The notes under the pieces were generated by a model. The model did no database searches. It had not been told where the DNA came from and was given only the letters and a program-made list of their open reading frames with translations. Of a stretch of DNA of 64,000 nt, positions 10,640 to 22,284 are shown piece after piece. Position 1 is the first letter of the stretch. Each line of letters starts with the position of its first letter. A program made the position numbers and the translations under genes. Source of the stretch: Urophycis tenuis (lineage: Eukaryota > Chordata > Actinopteri > Gadiformes > Phycidae); contig JAXIVH010000030.1 in NCBI GenBank assembly GCA_036785325.1, forward strand, positions 4,529,073 through 4,593,072. Direction: 5' to 3'.

Positions 10640-10787
10640 TACCTGGGTCTAACTCCACTGTCTGTCAGACTAGTGCGGACTAGTCAGATTGATGCGTTAC
10701 GAACTGATGAAGCCGCTTGGATAAGAGGCGAAACGTCTTCACAGACAAATCTATGTACAGTTGCGTTCGATGTAACTGTTGGCCGGA
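10640..10787 (+). repeat. Penelope-like terminal repeat, sense copy
   Basis: Inverted partner of 9827-9974. Same orientation as the endonuclease frame and carries the hammerhead-like motif at 10701-10740. Confidence 0.8.
10701..10740 (+). ncRNA. Hammerhead-ribozyme-like core in Penelope terminal repeat
   Basis: CTGATGA (10704-10710), short stem II GCC..GGC, GAAAC (10730-10734) and GTC (10735-10737) are in hammerhead order. GAA before the core and TTC after it can pair as the base of stem I. Stem III is collapsed to the palindrome ACGT, so a single copy could hardly fold; two copies could pair through ACGT. Penelope-like elements are reported to carry such minimal hammerheads. Activity here is inferred. 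Confidence 0.5.
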
Positions 10788-10820
10788 TTAAACATGACCT
10801 GGATGAATGAGAACATTCAT

Positions 10821-11440
10821 AGACTTATGCTATGGATATATTACGTGTCAGATACTCCTGTCATTGATCTTGACCAAGGCACCTCAGAATTAGAGTTGGT
10901 CCCATAGCCACTGCTCCTACATAGTTAGGGTAAATGCATTTTTTCCCACTGGGTGCAAGTGCAACTTCAACTTCATACTCACGATACCTATAAATCTACT
11001 GGGAATTCATCCATTAAATGTTGAAACAAAACCTCACAAAACATTGTAAATGAACATGAATCCTCTCAAGTCAAGTCCATTTTAATTCAAGGGCAAGAAC
11101 ATGGATTAAACAAATATACCATTTACAAAATCTGAAAATAATACATATAGTGGCAATATTTCCACATTAATTGATCAAATAACAGGGGATGGGAAGGGGG
11201 GATGGCCGTTTCATAAGGGGGATGGTTTTGACCATTTTAATACCTTTAATACCTAAGGGGGATGCCCCCCCCACCCCCCCCCCCATCCCCCCTCAACCTG
11301 ACTACTGACTACAGGCCTAAATTCACTACACTCATCAAGGCATACAATATTTCTCAGTAAAACATAATTTGACATTCCTTCAAGTGACATTGTACATTGT
11401 GATACATCTGACTCTTACGGAATAACAACTCGAATAGAAT
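10821..11440. other. Non-coding stretch between Penelope fragment and LINE
   Basis: No gene. Holds a GGGGGATGG-rich patch and two C runs at 11184-11297 that resemble the block at 9460-9531, so both may be pieces of one older element interrupted by other insertions. Confidence 0.4.
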
Positions 11441-11449
11441 AAAAGTATT

Positions 11450-14400
11450 CACAATGTTCGTGTAGTTTCATGTAGTTTAATGTGTTTCACTGAGACATGG
11501 TTGCACATGGATATTACGGACCCGATTGTATCTGTCGATGGCTTCCACACTGTTCGGGCGGATCGGGACTGTACCAAGAGCGGTAAGCGGAAGGGGGGGG
11601 GGGGGGCTCGCCGTCCTAGTTAATATCAGGTGGTGCAATCCCGGTCACATCTGTATTAAAGAACAGCTCTGTGGCCCTGATGCCGAAGTGTTGGCCGTTG
11701 GACTTCATCCATATCACCTCCCTAGGGAGATCCCGCATGTCATCATCATCATGGTGTACATCCCTCCCACTGCTAACCCATCAGCTGCCTGCAGTACAAT
11801 ATACACCACCATCTCAAAACTGCAGACCAAACACCCCAGTGCCCTCATCATCATGTCGGGAGACTTTAACCACGTCACCATGGATAGAGTTCTACCGACT
11901 TTTAAGCAGTATGTGAGCTGTCCTACCAGAGGGGTGAGGACCCTGGACCTGATGTATGCCAACATTAAGGAGGCATACATCTCATCTTCTCTCCCCCCTC
12001 TGGGCAGGTCGGATCACAACCTGGTTCACCTCAAACCCTGCTATGTGCCTCTGGTGAAGAGGAAGCCTGTGACCACAAGGACTGTGAGGAAGTGGTCAGA
12101 GGAATCCTATGAGGCACTGCAGTACTGTTTTGAGGTGACGGACTGGCCTGCACTCTGTGAGCCTCACGGGGAGGACATTGATGGGCTCACTGAGTGCATA
12201 ACGGACTATATTAACTTCTGTGTGGACTGCTATGTCCCTGCGTTGACAGTCACCTGTTACGCAAATAACAAACCTTGGATCACCAAGGACATCAAGGCCA
12301 TACTGAACGCTAAGAAAAGGGCGTTCAGAGAGGGCAACCAGGCTGAGCTGAGGAGAGTACAGGGGGTACTCAAGGTTAGAATTAAGGAGGAAAAGGATAG
12401 ATACAGGAGGAAGCTGGAGAAGAAGCTCCAGCAAAACAACACAAGGGATGTGTGGAGTGGTATGAAAACCATCACGGGCTTCCAGAAGACTGGTAGCGTA
12501 GGGCTGGAGGGTGGAGTGGCTATGGCCAATGAATTTAACCTTTTTTTCAATAGGTTTGATACTGTGGCCCCTGCCCCACCCCCACATGACCCTGCTGCTA
12601 CTGCTGCTGGCAGCCCAACAACCAGTGCCACTCCGCCTCCCCCTCCTTCTCCTTCTCCCCCTCCTTATAGATCACCCTCCTGCCTCTCACCAGCTCTATT
12701 CACTACCGGACACTTAACACCTACACCCTGCCCCACCCCTCCCCCCTGCTCTGCATACTGTCCTCCACTACCTGAGGACCCTATCCCTCCCCCCACTGAC
12801 ACCTCTACAGTGTCCTTCACGCCTGAACTGGTGAGAAGACAACTGATTAGACTCCACTCCAACAAAGCGGCGGGCCCTGATGGTGTGTTCCCCAGGGTAC
12901 TTAAAGCCTGTGCCCCCCAGCTGTGTGGAGTTCTTAATCATGTCTTCAACTTGAGCCTGCACCTCCAGAAGGTCCCTCTGATGTGGAAGACGTCCTGCCT
13001 CGTTCCTGTCCCAAAGACGCTGCGCCCCAGCAGCCCTAAGGACTACAGACCGGTGGCTCTGACGTCACATATTATGAAGACCATGGAGAGGCTTGTCTTG
13101 GAGCAGCTCAGGCCTATGGTCAGACCCTTCTCGGACCAGCTGCAGTTCGCCTACCAGCCCCGCCTGGGAGTCGAGGACTGCATCATCTACCTGCTGAACA
13201 AAGCCTACTCGCATCTAGACAAGCCGGCGAGCACTGTGAGAGTCATGTTCTTTGACTTCTCCAGTGCTTTCAACACCTTACGGCCTGGTCTCCTAGGTGA
13301 GAAGATGGCGGCGATGCAGGTGGATGCCCCCTTGGTGTCCTGGATTGTTGACTACCTGATGGGCAGACCACAGTTTGTACGCCTACAGAACAGGCCCCTC
13401 AGGGGACGGTCCTTTCTCCCTTCCTCTTCACCCTATACACCTCAGACTTCAGCTATTGCACTGAGTCCTGCCACCTTCAGAAGTTTTCTGATGATTCTGC
13501 AGTAGTTGGCTGTATTGAGGGGGGTGATGAGGGTGAGTATAGGACTGTTGTGAGCAACTTTGTCTCTTGGTGTGAGCTGAACCATCTACAGCTCAATGCT
13601 ACCAAGACAAAGGAGCTCATTGTGGACCTAAGGAGGGTCAAAACACCGGTGGGCCCTGTGTTCATCCAGGGGGTTCCTGTCGACATTGTTGAGGAGTACA
13701 AGTACCTGGGGGTGTACTTCAACAACAAGTTGGACTGGACCAGGAACACAGAGGCTATCTATAAGAAGGGCCAAAGCCGACTATTTTTTCTTAGGAGGCT
13801 AAGGTCCTTCAACATCTGCAGGACAATGCTGAGGATGTTCTACGAGTCTGTGGTTGCCAGTGCGATCTTCTTCACTGTCACATGCTGGGGCAGTGGGATG
13901 AGGGTCGCGGACACCAATAGACTCAATAGACTCATCAAGAGGGCTGGTGATGTAGTGGGTGAGGAATTGGACACTCTGACTACCGTGGCAGATAGGAGGA
14001 TGCTGTCCAGGCTACGGACTATCATGGACAATGCCTCTCACCCTCTCTTTTCCACCCTAGCTCAGCGGAGGAGTACCTTCAGCAGAAGACTCCTCTCACC
14101 TAGATGCACCACAGAGCGACATAGGAAATCATTCCTGCCTGTGGTCATCAAACTTTACAATTTGTCACTGTCATCTGCACAATAGGTATCCATTCTTATT
14201 ACATGACTGTCATTTCATTTCATTTCACTGTAATATCACTACATAACTGGTCATTTCATTTCACTGCATAACTGTCATTTAGTACATAACTGGTCATCTG
14301 GTCATCTCTCTGCAGAACTGGTCTTACAAAAATCCGACATACTACATCCTTGTGTATGCTATTACCTCGTAGTGTATGCCTGGCTGTATGTATATTTATG

Positions 14401-14680
14401 TATATTATCTTTTCTTTATGTACATTTTTTTTTTTTTTTTTTTAAATATATTTTATTACATAGGTTTATATTTGTATATAGGTTTATATTTTTATTTTTA
14501 CATAGGTTTATATTTTCTACATAGGTTTTATATTTTACATAGGTTTTCTTTATATATTTATATTTCTAACACTCTACTATAAGTAGAGTGTCCTCTTTTT
14601 TCTCCTGGAGTTTTGTGACGAAGGCAATTTCCCTCAGGGATCAATAAAGTATGTCTGTCTGTCTGTCTGTCTGTCTGTGA
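11450..14680 (+). mobile_element. 5'-truncated L2/Rex1-type non-LTR retrotransposon
   Basis: Begins inside the endonuclease domain (ETWLH motif near 11490) and ends in a short 3' UTR with GGGATCAATAAAGTATG followed by a (TGTC)n tail at 14654-14679, the usual terminus of L2/CR1-group fish LINEs. It ends about 270 bp upstream of the tmem42 start codon and is in the same orientation. Clade name is inferred from RT and tail style. Confidence 0.85.
11480..14185 (+). pseudogene. LINE endonuclease-reverse transcriptase ORF, frameshifted
   Basis: One polyprotein-like reading frame broken by at least two frameshifts. The endonuclease part shows GDFNH (about 11862) and SDHN (about 12013). A proline/serine-rich linker (about 12570-12790) precedes the reverse transcriptase, which has NKAAGPDG, DYRPVAL, FDFSSAFNTL and, after the second frameshift, FSDDSAVVG in place of the YADD/FADD box. 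The C-terminal region (YKYLGVYFNNKLDW, RLFFLRRLRSF) is complete to the stop at 14183-14185. The first frameshift sits at a run of 14 G (11593-11606), the second near 13395. The product would nick DNA and copy the element's RNA; this copy cannot make it. Confidence 0.85.
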
Positions 14681-14951
14681 ACTACAATTGTTTGTACATT
14701 CAAGCATTGCCATTTTTTATAATATGTAATTTTGAAAATATTTTCAACCATAAAACATATAGGCATATTGCACGCAAAACATGGATGTAGGCTATTTTTA
14801 GTCTGTGGTTGTGAGGGTTGTGATAGGCTTGACTGCCACCAGGCGGTGGTTCCTCGGAAGTACAGCAAACGGGTGCACTGAGACACGGGCAGCTAAGTAG
14901 CAGAAATGTGACGATGGGCTGAACAAATAATGACCTTTGGTTGCTGTCAAT

Positions 14952-17375
14952 ATGTTTCCCGGAGTGTTCTATGCATTGCTGGCCGGTTTCTTGGGAGCCG
15001 TCGCATCGTCTTCGGCCAAACTGTCTCTAGGAGCCGACTACCTGAAAGGGGTTTGTGAAACCGGACTACGAACGTGGGGAGAGCAGCGCAAATTTAGACA
15101 AGCGGATGAAACCACCGCCTGTGACTGGGTGAGTCATTGCTTCATGTCTTAAGTGCCATCATTAATCTTGATTTGACCTCGAGCGGGACTCATCTAGGTG
15201 TGTGTGTGTGTGTGTGTGTGTGTCACCGAGCCATTTGCAACAACGACGGTCGCACAGCGCCTGTCCGCCGGTCAGTTTGCGTCCAGCGGCGGCAGCAGAC
15301 GCAGCTCACGCAGCATGCTGCTGCCAGCCTTTAGCGCGCACCTAATCGCATGCGGACACAATGCAGCTCATCTGCCACCGTGTTATGTTGTTCCTCCCTT
15401 TAACACCCTCGAAATAAATGGTGAGCTTATAATTAAGCAAAGGATCGACGTGTTTTTGGTGCAGTTCTGTTGAGCTGTTTTTCTTCAAAAAATGTAAAGG
15501 AATTCATCATGACGATGGTGGTGGGAGGGGGGGGGGGGGGGGGGGGGGGGGGATGACGATGACGATGATTTTTTTTTAATGAGTGACCTTCAAACCGACA
15601 AGCAGCACGTGCTTGAATGTAATGGTGGTCTAATAGGAACAGACATGGTTCTATTTTCTCCTAAGTTGATTAAATCTCCATATGTACATGACCCTTAGCG
15701 TTTCAGAGTTGTCCCTACACCGGTTAATTTGCCGGCTTCTAACTTGTCTCAAAAGAGTTTAAACAGCAGAGATGGCTATGATACAAGCTGTTTCCAGCAC
15801 CATTGTTGTTAACACGACCAGTGTTGCCTTTCAGTTAAGTCGCCAAATAGAATAGAATAGAATAGAATAGAATCTTTATTGTCATTACAACAGTATAAAA
15901 CAAAATACGGTGGCACAACGAAATTATCTACCAATATTGCTGATATTGACTGTGTGTGTGTGTGTGTGTGTGTGTTGCATTAGCTCCACATCCCCCTTCG
16001 CCTGCTTTGTGGAGGCCTGCTCTTCACCTGTAATGCTGTGATGTGGACCTTCCTTGCAAAAGCACTCAGGTACTCGTCTTCCTGCACCCAAGCCACTGTG
16101 ACCACCACCGCATCCAACTTCATATCTTCCGTAAGTATCAGGAATACATTCTTTAAACAAAATAAAAAAATGATGGAGTGGTTTGGTAACAATATTCTGC
16201 CAATTTAGCCAAGGTAAAATGTATGATATGATGATTAACTTTTACCAGTCCGTTGTTTTTGTATATTTACCTTTATATTATTGGATTGGAAAGGATTCAA
16301 TACCACTGTTGATAATGACCTGTTTGCTAAAGCTTGCCAGCTGGAATGTACACCAGCGGAAAGACAGAAAAGTCAATGGTGTGTCTGCTGGGCAAAGGTC
16401 CATAGAAGCAGGGGGAGCAACTGAACACTGATCTTCTACCAATTACTGTTAGTTTGTCATGTTATTTATAAGGTATAGCCTTGGCAGATCTCCTACACTA
16501 CTTTACATTGATATGTCTTGGCGGTGCCGCGATAGCATCAGTTAGAGCACGTGCCATTAAGGCTCAGTCCTTGACAGTGGCCCGGGTTCAACTTTGTTTG
16601 CTGTAGGTTTTCCCCTCTCTCTACCATACCTTCCTGTCTAATCTATGCTGTGTCTATCAACTAAAAAAAAACAAAAGCATGAAACACACCCCAAAATTAT
16701 TACCTATTACGTTTGCTGTGTTTTCGATGCCCTTGCCATCAGCCTGTTTTTATTAAAGTTTTATTTATTAGATTGTGCTATACAATCAAAACATATTGAT
16801 AGCGAATTAATAGAATTTGCACTGCATTATATCACTTTTCTGCTGCAGCTATTCACTCTATTTTAAAATATCTGAACTTTAAAATATCTGAAATATCTGA
16901 AGTTTCTCAAGAATGAGAAACTTCACAAGGCAATCCATCGAGGGAAATGTTCTATTTAAATCCTTTCATTCTGGTTTGGTTTATAGAGGCTAATCTCTGC
17001 CATGATATTATGAAGTATAGATTTTGATATAAAGAATGTAATGTCTTTAATATGTAAACCATGATAACACTGCTTTGCTTCCATACATGTTTTTTTTGGA
17101 AAACTACAGATTTAATCCACTGGCGGTTTCTAATGGGAAAATGTACATAGTGCAGGTTTTAAGGCGATTGTGTGCACAGTTTATCAGGAATCTTCTCAAA
17201 GAGTTTTTCCTTTTTCTTTCCCCTGTAGGCTTTCTTGGGTCAGTTGATATTTGGGGAAGCCCAGATAACGCTGTGGTGGGTGGGGATCTCCCTGACGTTC
17301 TCCGGCCTCTTGGTTCTGCAGAGGGCCTCGCCCCAACAGGAACACCGGAGCACAGCGGTCAACAAAGATGAATAA
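14952..17375 (+). CDS. tmem42: Transmembrane protein 42, 3 exons
   Basis: Small multi-pass membrane protein of the drug/metabolite-transporter-like (EamA-related) group; molecular function not established. Exons 14952-15128, 15984-16130 and 17229-17375, all phase 0, total 156 codons before the stop (human TMEM42 is 159). Exon 1 starts MFPGVFYALLAGFLGA, a first membrane segment, followed by SSSAKLSLG. Exon 2 contains CNAVMWTFLAKAL, matching the NSLMWTFFSRGL block of mammalian TMEM42. Exon 3 begins AFLGQLIFGE, followed by LWWVGISLTFSGLLVLQR, the last hydrophobic segment. The exon 1 donor is GG|gtgagt and exon 2 donor CC|gtaagt. The exon 2 acceptor follows a (TG)n tract directly. It is divergent from nr1d2, about 7.6 kb between start codons. 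Fairly sure of identity. Confidence 0.9.
15198..15223. repeat. (GT)n in tmem42 intron 1
   Basis: Dinucleotide microsatellite about 70 bp inside intron 1. Confidence 0.9.
15527..15552. repeat. Poly-G run of 26 in tmem42 intron 1
   Basis: Homopolymer followed by a short GATGAC repeat. Confidence 0.9.
15846..15925. repeat. (AATAG)n plus LINE-tail-like fragment
   Basis: Pentamer repeat followed by CTTTATTGTCATTACAAC and GGTGGCACAACGAAAT, resembling the fragments at 9093 and 37557. Confidence 0.6.
15951..15976. repeat. (TG)n abutting the tmem42 exon 2 acceptor
   Basis: The repeat ends within 8 nt of the acceptor AG at 15982-15983 and replaces a normal polypyrimidine tract. Confidence 0.9.
16519..16682 (+). 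mobile_element. tRNA-derived SINE
   Basis: Has an A-box-like segment (tagcatcagttagagcacg), a B-box-like CGGGTTCAAC about 45 bp later, a pyrimidine-rich CCCCTCTCTCTACC body with TTCCTGTCT, and an A-rich tail at 16663-16675. This order is typical of pol III-transcribed fish SINEs. It sits in tmem42 intron 2. Confidence 0.65.
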
Positions 17376-20250
17376 GACATCCTGTGTTTATGTGAGCGTC
17401 ACTCACACGCTAGCTCTGGTGTGGCGCACATCGCCCCGTTTCTACGTCAAGTAGGCACCCAGCCAAAGAACGGCCCGATTGTTTGTGTATTATTTTTGTG
17501 TTGTTATTACCCTGTGTGTCAGTGCTAGTGTTATCTCTCACTGCTTCATGCGTCGTGGTCTAACATATACGTCATGCAGTTTTTGAGTATAACTTGCGTG
17601 CTTTGACACCAATTGCCTTTCAGTTATCCTATTTGAGTGTGTAGAGAACCTTTTCTGTCAATCGACATAGAAGATGAAAAGCATTGATTTAAGTGTGTTT
17701 CACCAGACTAGCTAATGAGCAAGCTGTTGAAATTATGCATAAGGCCAAATGGCAATGGAAGGAAATCATGATATTGTGATATTTTGTCTTTTAGACTATA
17801 GAATTGTTCACCTCATCAGAGGACAGAGGAGGAGGTTGGAGGTAGAGAAAGAACAAGTTGATGCAGTTCTTTAGGTGTGACATTTTGCTAATAGCTTTAG
17901 GGACAGTCTCGCTGATCATCCTACTGTAACTGGAAACATGCTTCTATGAGTCTGTCTGTTCCTTAGCATTCGCAAACAGTGTGCACAACTTCACAGCTAT
18001 CAAAACAGAAAAAGAAAGTCTTCCCGTTGTCCTGTTTTCTTCCACATAAAATGATGGAAACTTGACCTGGGCCAATGTGGAATTTGCAAGTTGTTCCTGC
18101 AAAGAATTGTGGAGTGCGTGTTTCACAGAAGCATGTTTCAGACACAAGGCCGAGTCTACTGACACCAAAGCTTCTCCGACAACACTCCTCAAAGTGACTT
18201 TCCCTTCAGCTGTGATGCAACCTGACGCTAAAACCTTAACCTGTTTTCCTGAGCTGACTTGAGGTTACCATTAATGTATTCTAATACCCAGTTTTACTAT
18301 CTAAATTAATTGAAGAGAGGAAGAGTCCAACTAACTACTTCAATTTGAGGATGAAAATACATTGTAGTTTGAATAATATATTAAAATGACTATATCCTAT
18401 ATAGCATAGAATGAATTTTAGGTGGATTCATTGATATTGTTTTTCCCTTTGATTGGAATAATCACATTTTCCATTTCTAAAATGTTCTCATAAACTCATA
18501 AATGTCACTCTTGTCAGTCAGGGTTCACATGAACACTTAGTTTAACCAAATTCTTCCGTCCATACTTTTAAAAACATTATTTATATTGTTCTATTTTGAG
18601 TGCGATCTTATAACAGTGTGTTATTTATATTACAAAAGGGGCACATTCAAATTAACAATCAATGTGAGGGCAGAGTTGACTCAGATTTTTAAATGTGAAA
18701 CGATATAAAATATGTGACTGCTGTGGGAAGGAAATGCAGGATGCCATCTTCCCAAAAAGTGTTTCCCTGTAGCGTTATACTTGACTCAAAATGATGTACT
18801 ACTTTGTGTTAGACACAGAATTCTCCTACTGCAGCTAGAAGCATTATAAATATGCTCCAAGTATATGACTTGCCTAATAACATAGAGGCTACAGTTTGAA
18901 ATGTAAAATCTAATTTTGATACATATCGACACAATATGCATGCAACCGGCAGTAGCTTAGAAATCTGTAGCTTGTATAAGACTCTCTAGCTATAATATCA
19001 CAGAGCAAAAAAAGCACAACATGAAATCAGATGTCCTTCCAGCCGGTCCTAACCAGTAGCTGCATATTTGTATCAGCGTGATGTAATGTGAATCCCTGAC
19101 AATGTGATTCCCCGTGACAATGTGATGTTTTATTCCCCTGCAGTCTTAAAGAGTAACCAAGCCGTGCAGACAACATGGCATGTGATCACTGCTTAACATC
19201 AAACATTCAGTGCCAGGTGATGCCAGTTGTGCCACCAATTTGAATCAATTGCAATAAGTTATGTTCACCAGAGGTGGTGCTGTCCCCGTGGTTTGCGTCA
19301 GTGTTCAGTTACGCTTTAAAGATCTGCATTGCAATCCTGTGTTAAATGTTTACGTTCAGTGATGCATTTCCTTTGGGGAACTCATCAGCGTTTTAATTTG
19401 AAGTCCTTCCACTGCATTTACAGTGACATCCCTACACTTGTTTAAATGCATTTCTTGCAACACTTCTTGACCTTAGCTTTTGATCTTTGATGTTTGGTGC
19501 CTGCACTTTTTTGCTGATATGGCTAAAGGCAAAATACATTAACTGTGAACGTATATTACTATATTAATAATCAAAGCGTTATGGTAGCATTATTTATAGA
19601 ATGGCAGAATGTCTTTGGATAACATGTCTTTCAATCTAAGGGCAAGTAAACTGAACGTGTAGGTTGACTTGGTGACACTAAGAATAGAAAATGATGCAAT
19701 AATGACAACTTAATATAGAAGTACCAGTACATCAAATATTGGCCACATTTGCTATATTTTGGCAGACAAACATACAAGCAACGCGTCAAGCATGATATCC
19801 TCACAAAATTGGATTTGAGATTTGAACTTGGATAGAGACAGTTATTCACTAGGCTGATAGCATACTCTGTAGGCTTTGATTTAGACCATAACAGGTCAAC
19901 ATAGGCAAAACTATCATTTTTAAAATGTTTATATTTTCTATTAATAGAAAATAAAAAGTGAAATATCACCCAAGGAACACGATAAAATGTAAAGTAATTA
20001 CTAAATAAACAGCTCATACGACAGTTGTGTTTGTCTTGTCCACTGATGTTTTATGCTCAGAAAACATTTTGATATATTTATTAGTTTGTTATTTTTCACG
20101 TTCAAAATCATACATGTACAACTAAGAGTGGAACTTACTTAAACTGCTCCTATGACGTTATATTAGTAGTTACGTTGTTTGGCTTTATAAGCCATAAAAT
20201 GGCTGCAGAGATGAGAATGATGGGCTTTCACTGTTTTTCCCCGTCCCACT
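17376..20250. other. tmem42 3' flank, no further gene seen
   Basis: Probably includes the tmem42 3' UTR. AT-rich, no recognisable coding sequence or element ends. No poly(A) signal was assigned. Confidence 0.4.
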
Positions 20251-20982
20251 TTCTAACACTTGCATACCAACTCTTCTCGAGTAGGCCTTGTAACGTAATA
20301 ATGAGAGCCGGTGACAGACATGGGGAGAGGCTGGCAGGAACCAGGAACGGAGAGACAGAGTTGTGGGAATGGGATGGTATGAATGGAGAGCAAAGGCAAT
20401 CTGGCAACAGGTGAATGGTGAGGGAGAGATTTATAAACTTCCTTGATTGCATGATCAGGTGAATAGAGTTGGCTTGTTGAGCAGGGAGTGACTGGCAGAC
20501 AGGTGAGGAGGAGGAGGGGTTGCAGGTGGAAAAGTACTGGGAGCTTAGATGACTGAGGTGAGAAGGCAAACTGTGACAGGCCTATACATAAACAAAAGAC
20601 ATTTCTAGTTTTCTCTACCTCTCTTGAACTTAAATATCTATTAATGCTGAGGACCCAACCCAACCAAACACCAAAAAATCTAATGTAAGACTAACTCAAG
20701 AACTAGAAATGAGTGCAAATACATTTATATATATACACATTTAGAGTCTCAGTGACATTCATCATTTTAATGGCCTTTTCACGGGACATCCATTAATAAC
20801 AATGAAATGCCCTGGTATCCCATCCAAGAAATTAACACGTTAGATTGTTTGTACTATCAAACAATTGTACTAGATTCCATCAGGCATACGACTTGCATAC
20901 ATTTCCACAATGACTCCATTTCATGTAGGTCAAAGCTATTGCTCAAATATTGCATGAATTTGGGTCAATGTTAAACAAAGAG

Positions 20983-21265
20983 TGTAACGTGTCGGGGTAG
21001 GACCCAATTGCAGCACAAAACCAGACAAGTATGAAAATAAAGTCTCTTTATTGTAAAAACACACAATGACCACAGGGTTACGTGGGGTAGGGGGGAGATC
21101 GGTGGGGATCAGGAGAGGGGAGGTAAAGTTTGTGATGGAGGACGGAACGGGTTGGGGAGACGGGGCTGGGGGGCAGGCGGAGATAAGAAGGGTGAGGAGA
21201 TCAGAGTCGGGGACAGGCAGGATGGAGACACCGGGACAGGAGGCAGGAGAACTGCTGGAGAGACT
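20983..21265 (-). mobile_element. Retroelement end fragment
   Basis: On the minus strand this reads a pyrimidine-rich stretch, AATAAAGAGACTTTATTTT and a terminal GCAATTGGGTCC..ACACGTTACA. A shorter related copy lies at 55655-55715 in the same orientation. The layout suggests an LTR or retroelement 3' end, class not determined. Confidence 0.4.
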
Positions 21266-22216
21266 TAGGCTGAATCTCAATTCTCTATCTTAGCCCTTCC
21301 CCTTCCCCTTCCCCTTGGTTTTGCGCGTTCACGTGAGACCAAGGGCTGTCTCAATTCTCTTTTCGACCGAGGGGAAGGGCTAAGGGGAAGGGGTATACAC
21401 CCCTTGAAACCAAGTGAGATCGGGAGCTTACTTGAAACCAAGGGGTACCCATTACAACACGCAACCGGCAACAATCGCGGCCAGATCTCAACGAGAGTCA
21501 CATAAATGTAAGTATTTTTGGCTGAAATAATTGATTTAAAATTTACGAAAGTGTTGTTTTGTGCTCTAAACAGTCCTGTACCTATATATTTGCAACCATA
21601 TTCTTAATCGAAACTTTTTCGAAAATCGGTATGCGAACGTTACATTGCTGAGTGCACAAAGTTACATTTCTCTGACTAGCAATGAACTCCATGCATGTCT
21701 AGTTTACTAAACACAATTAGCAGCGAATTCCGTTTGATAACAATGTAGACAACTAGATACAAATCGATACGTGCTTTACGTATATCGTCCTTTTTCACAC
21801 AGCCGGAGGAAACCCGGCAGCTGATACGTTTTCGGCACGAAAACAAGCAGAAATTTCTGAAATCAAAATACGCTAAATCAAAATACGCTTCAAAGCAAAT
21901 GTGGGAGTGAGTCATGCGGTCAATGTTGTAGCCATTCATAATTGTAAATAAAGACATGTTGGTTAACAAAGACATTGTTTCTGAACATCAATGAAATTCA
22001 AAACCGTATTAACTGAAAAAGATACAAAACACCATGCAGTGTGTATAACAAATTGTCAATATTTTGTCGTCAATGTATGATGACGTAACCGTAACGAGTG
22101 TTGTCTCAATTCATAGGGGCATGTAGCCCTTACCCCTCTGTTTCAAGGGCCAAGGGGAAGGGGAAGGGCCAAGGGGAAGGGGTAAGATAGAGAATTGAGA
22201 TTGGGCCATAGCCTAA
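21266..22216. mobile_element. 0.95-kb DNA transposon-like element with long inverted ends
   Basis: Both ends begin TTAGGCT and continue with AATCTCAATTCTCTATCTTA and then runs of CCCCTTCC, in inverted orientation (21266-21345 and about 22120-22216). The interior has no convincing ORF. It is a non-autonomous element; the superfamily cannot be fixed from the ends alone. Confidence 0.75.
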
Positions 22217-22284
22217 AAGAAATACAATGTAGGTAAACTCATGTAACAATTTACAAAGTGTTTTATACATCAATAAATATTTTC

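Noticed and set aside
14376..14582. Open frame rich in Phe/Tyr/Ile
   Set aside because: AT-rich LINE 3' UTR; composition artefact.
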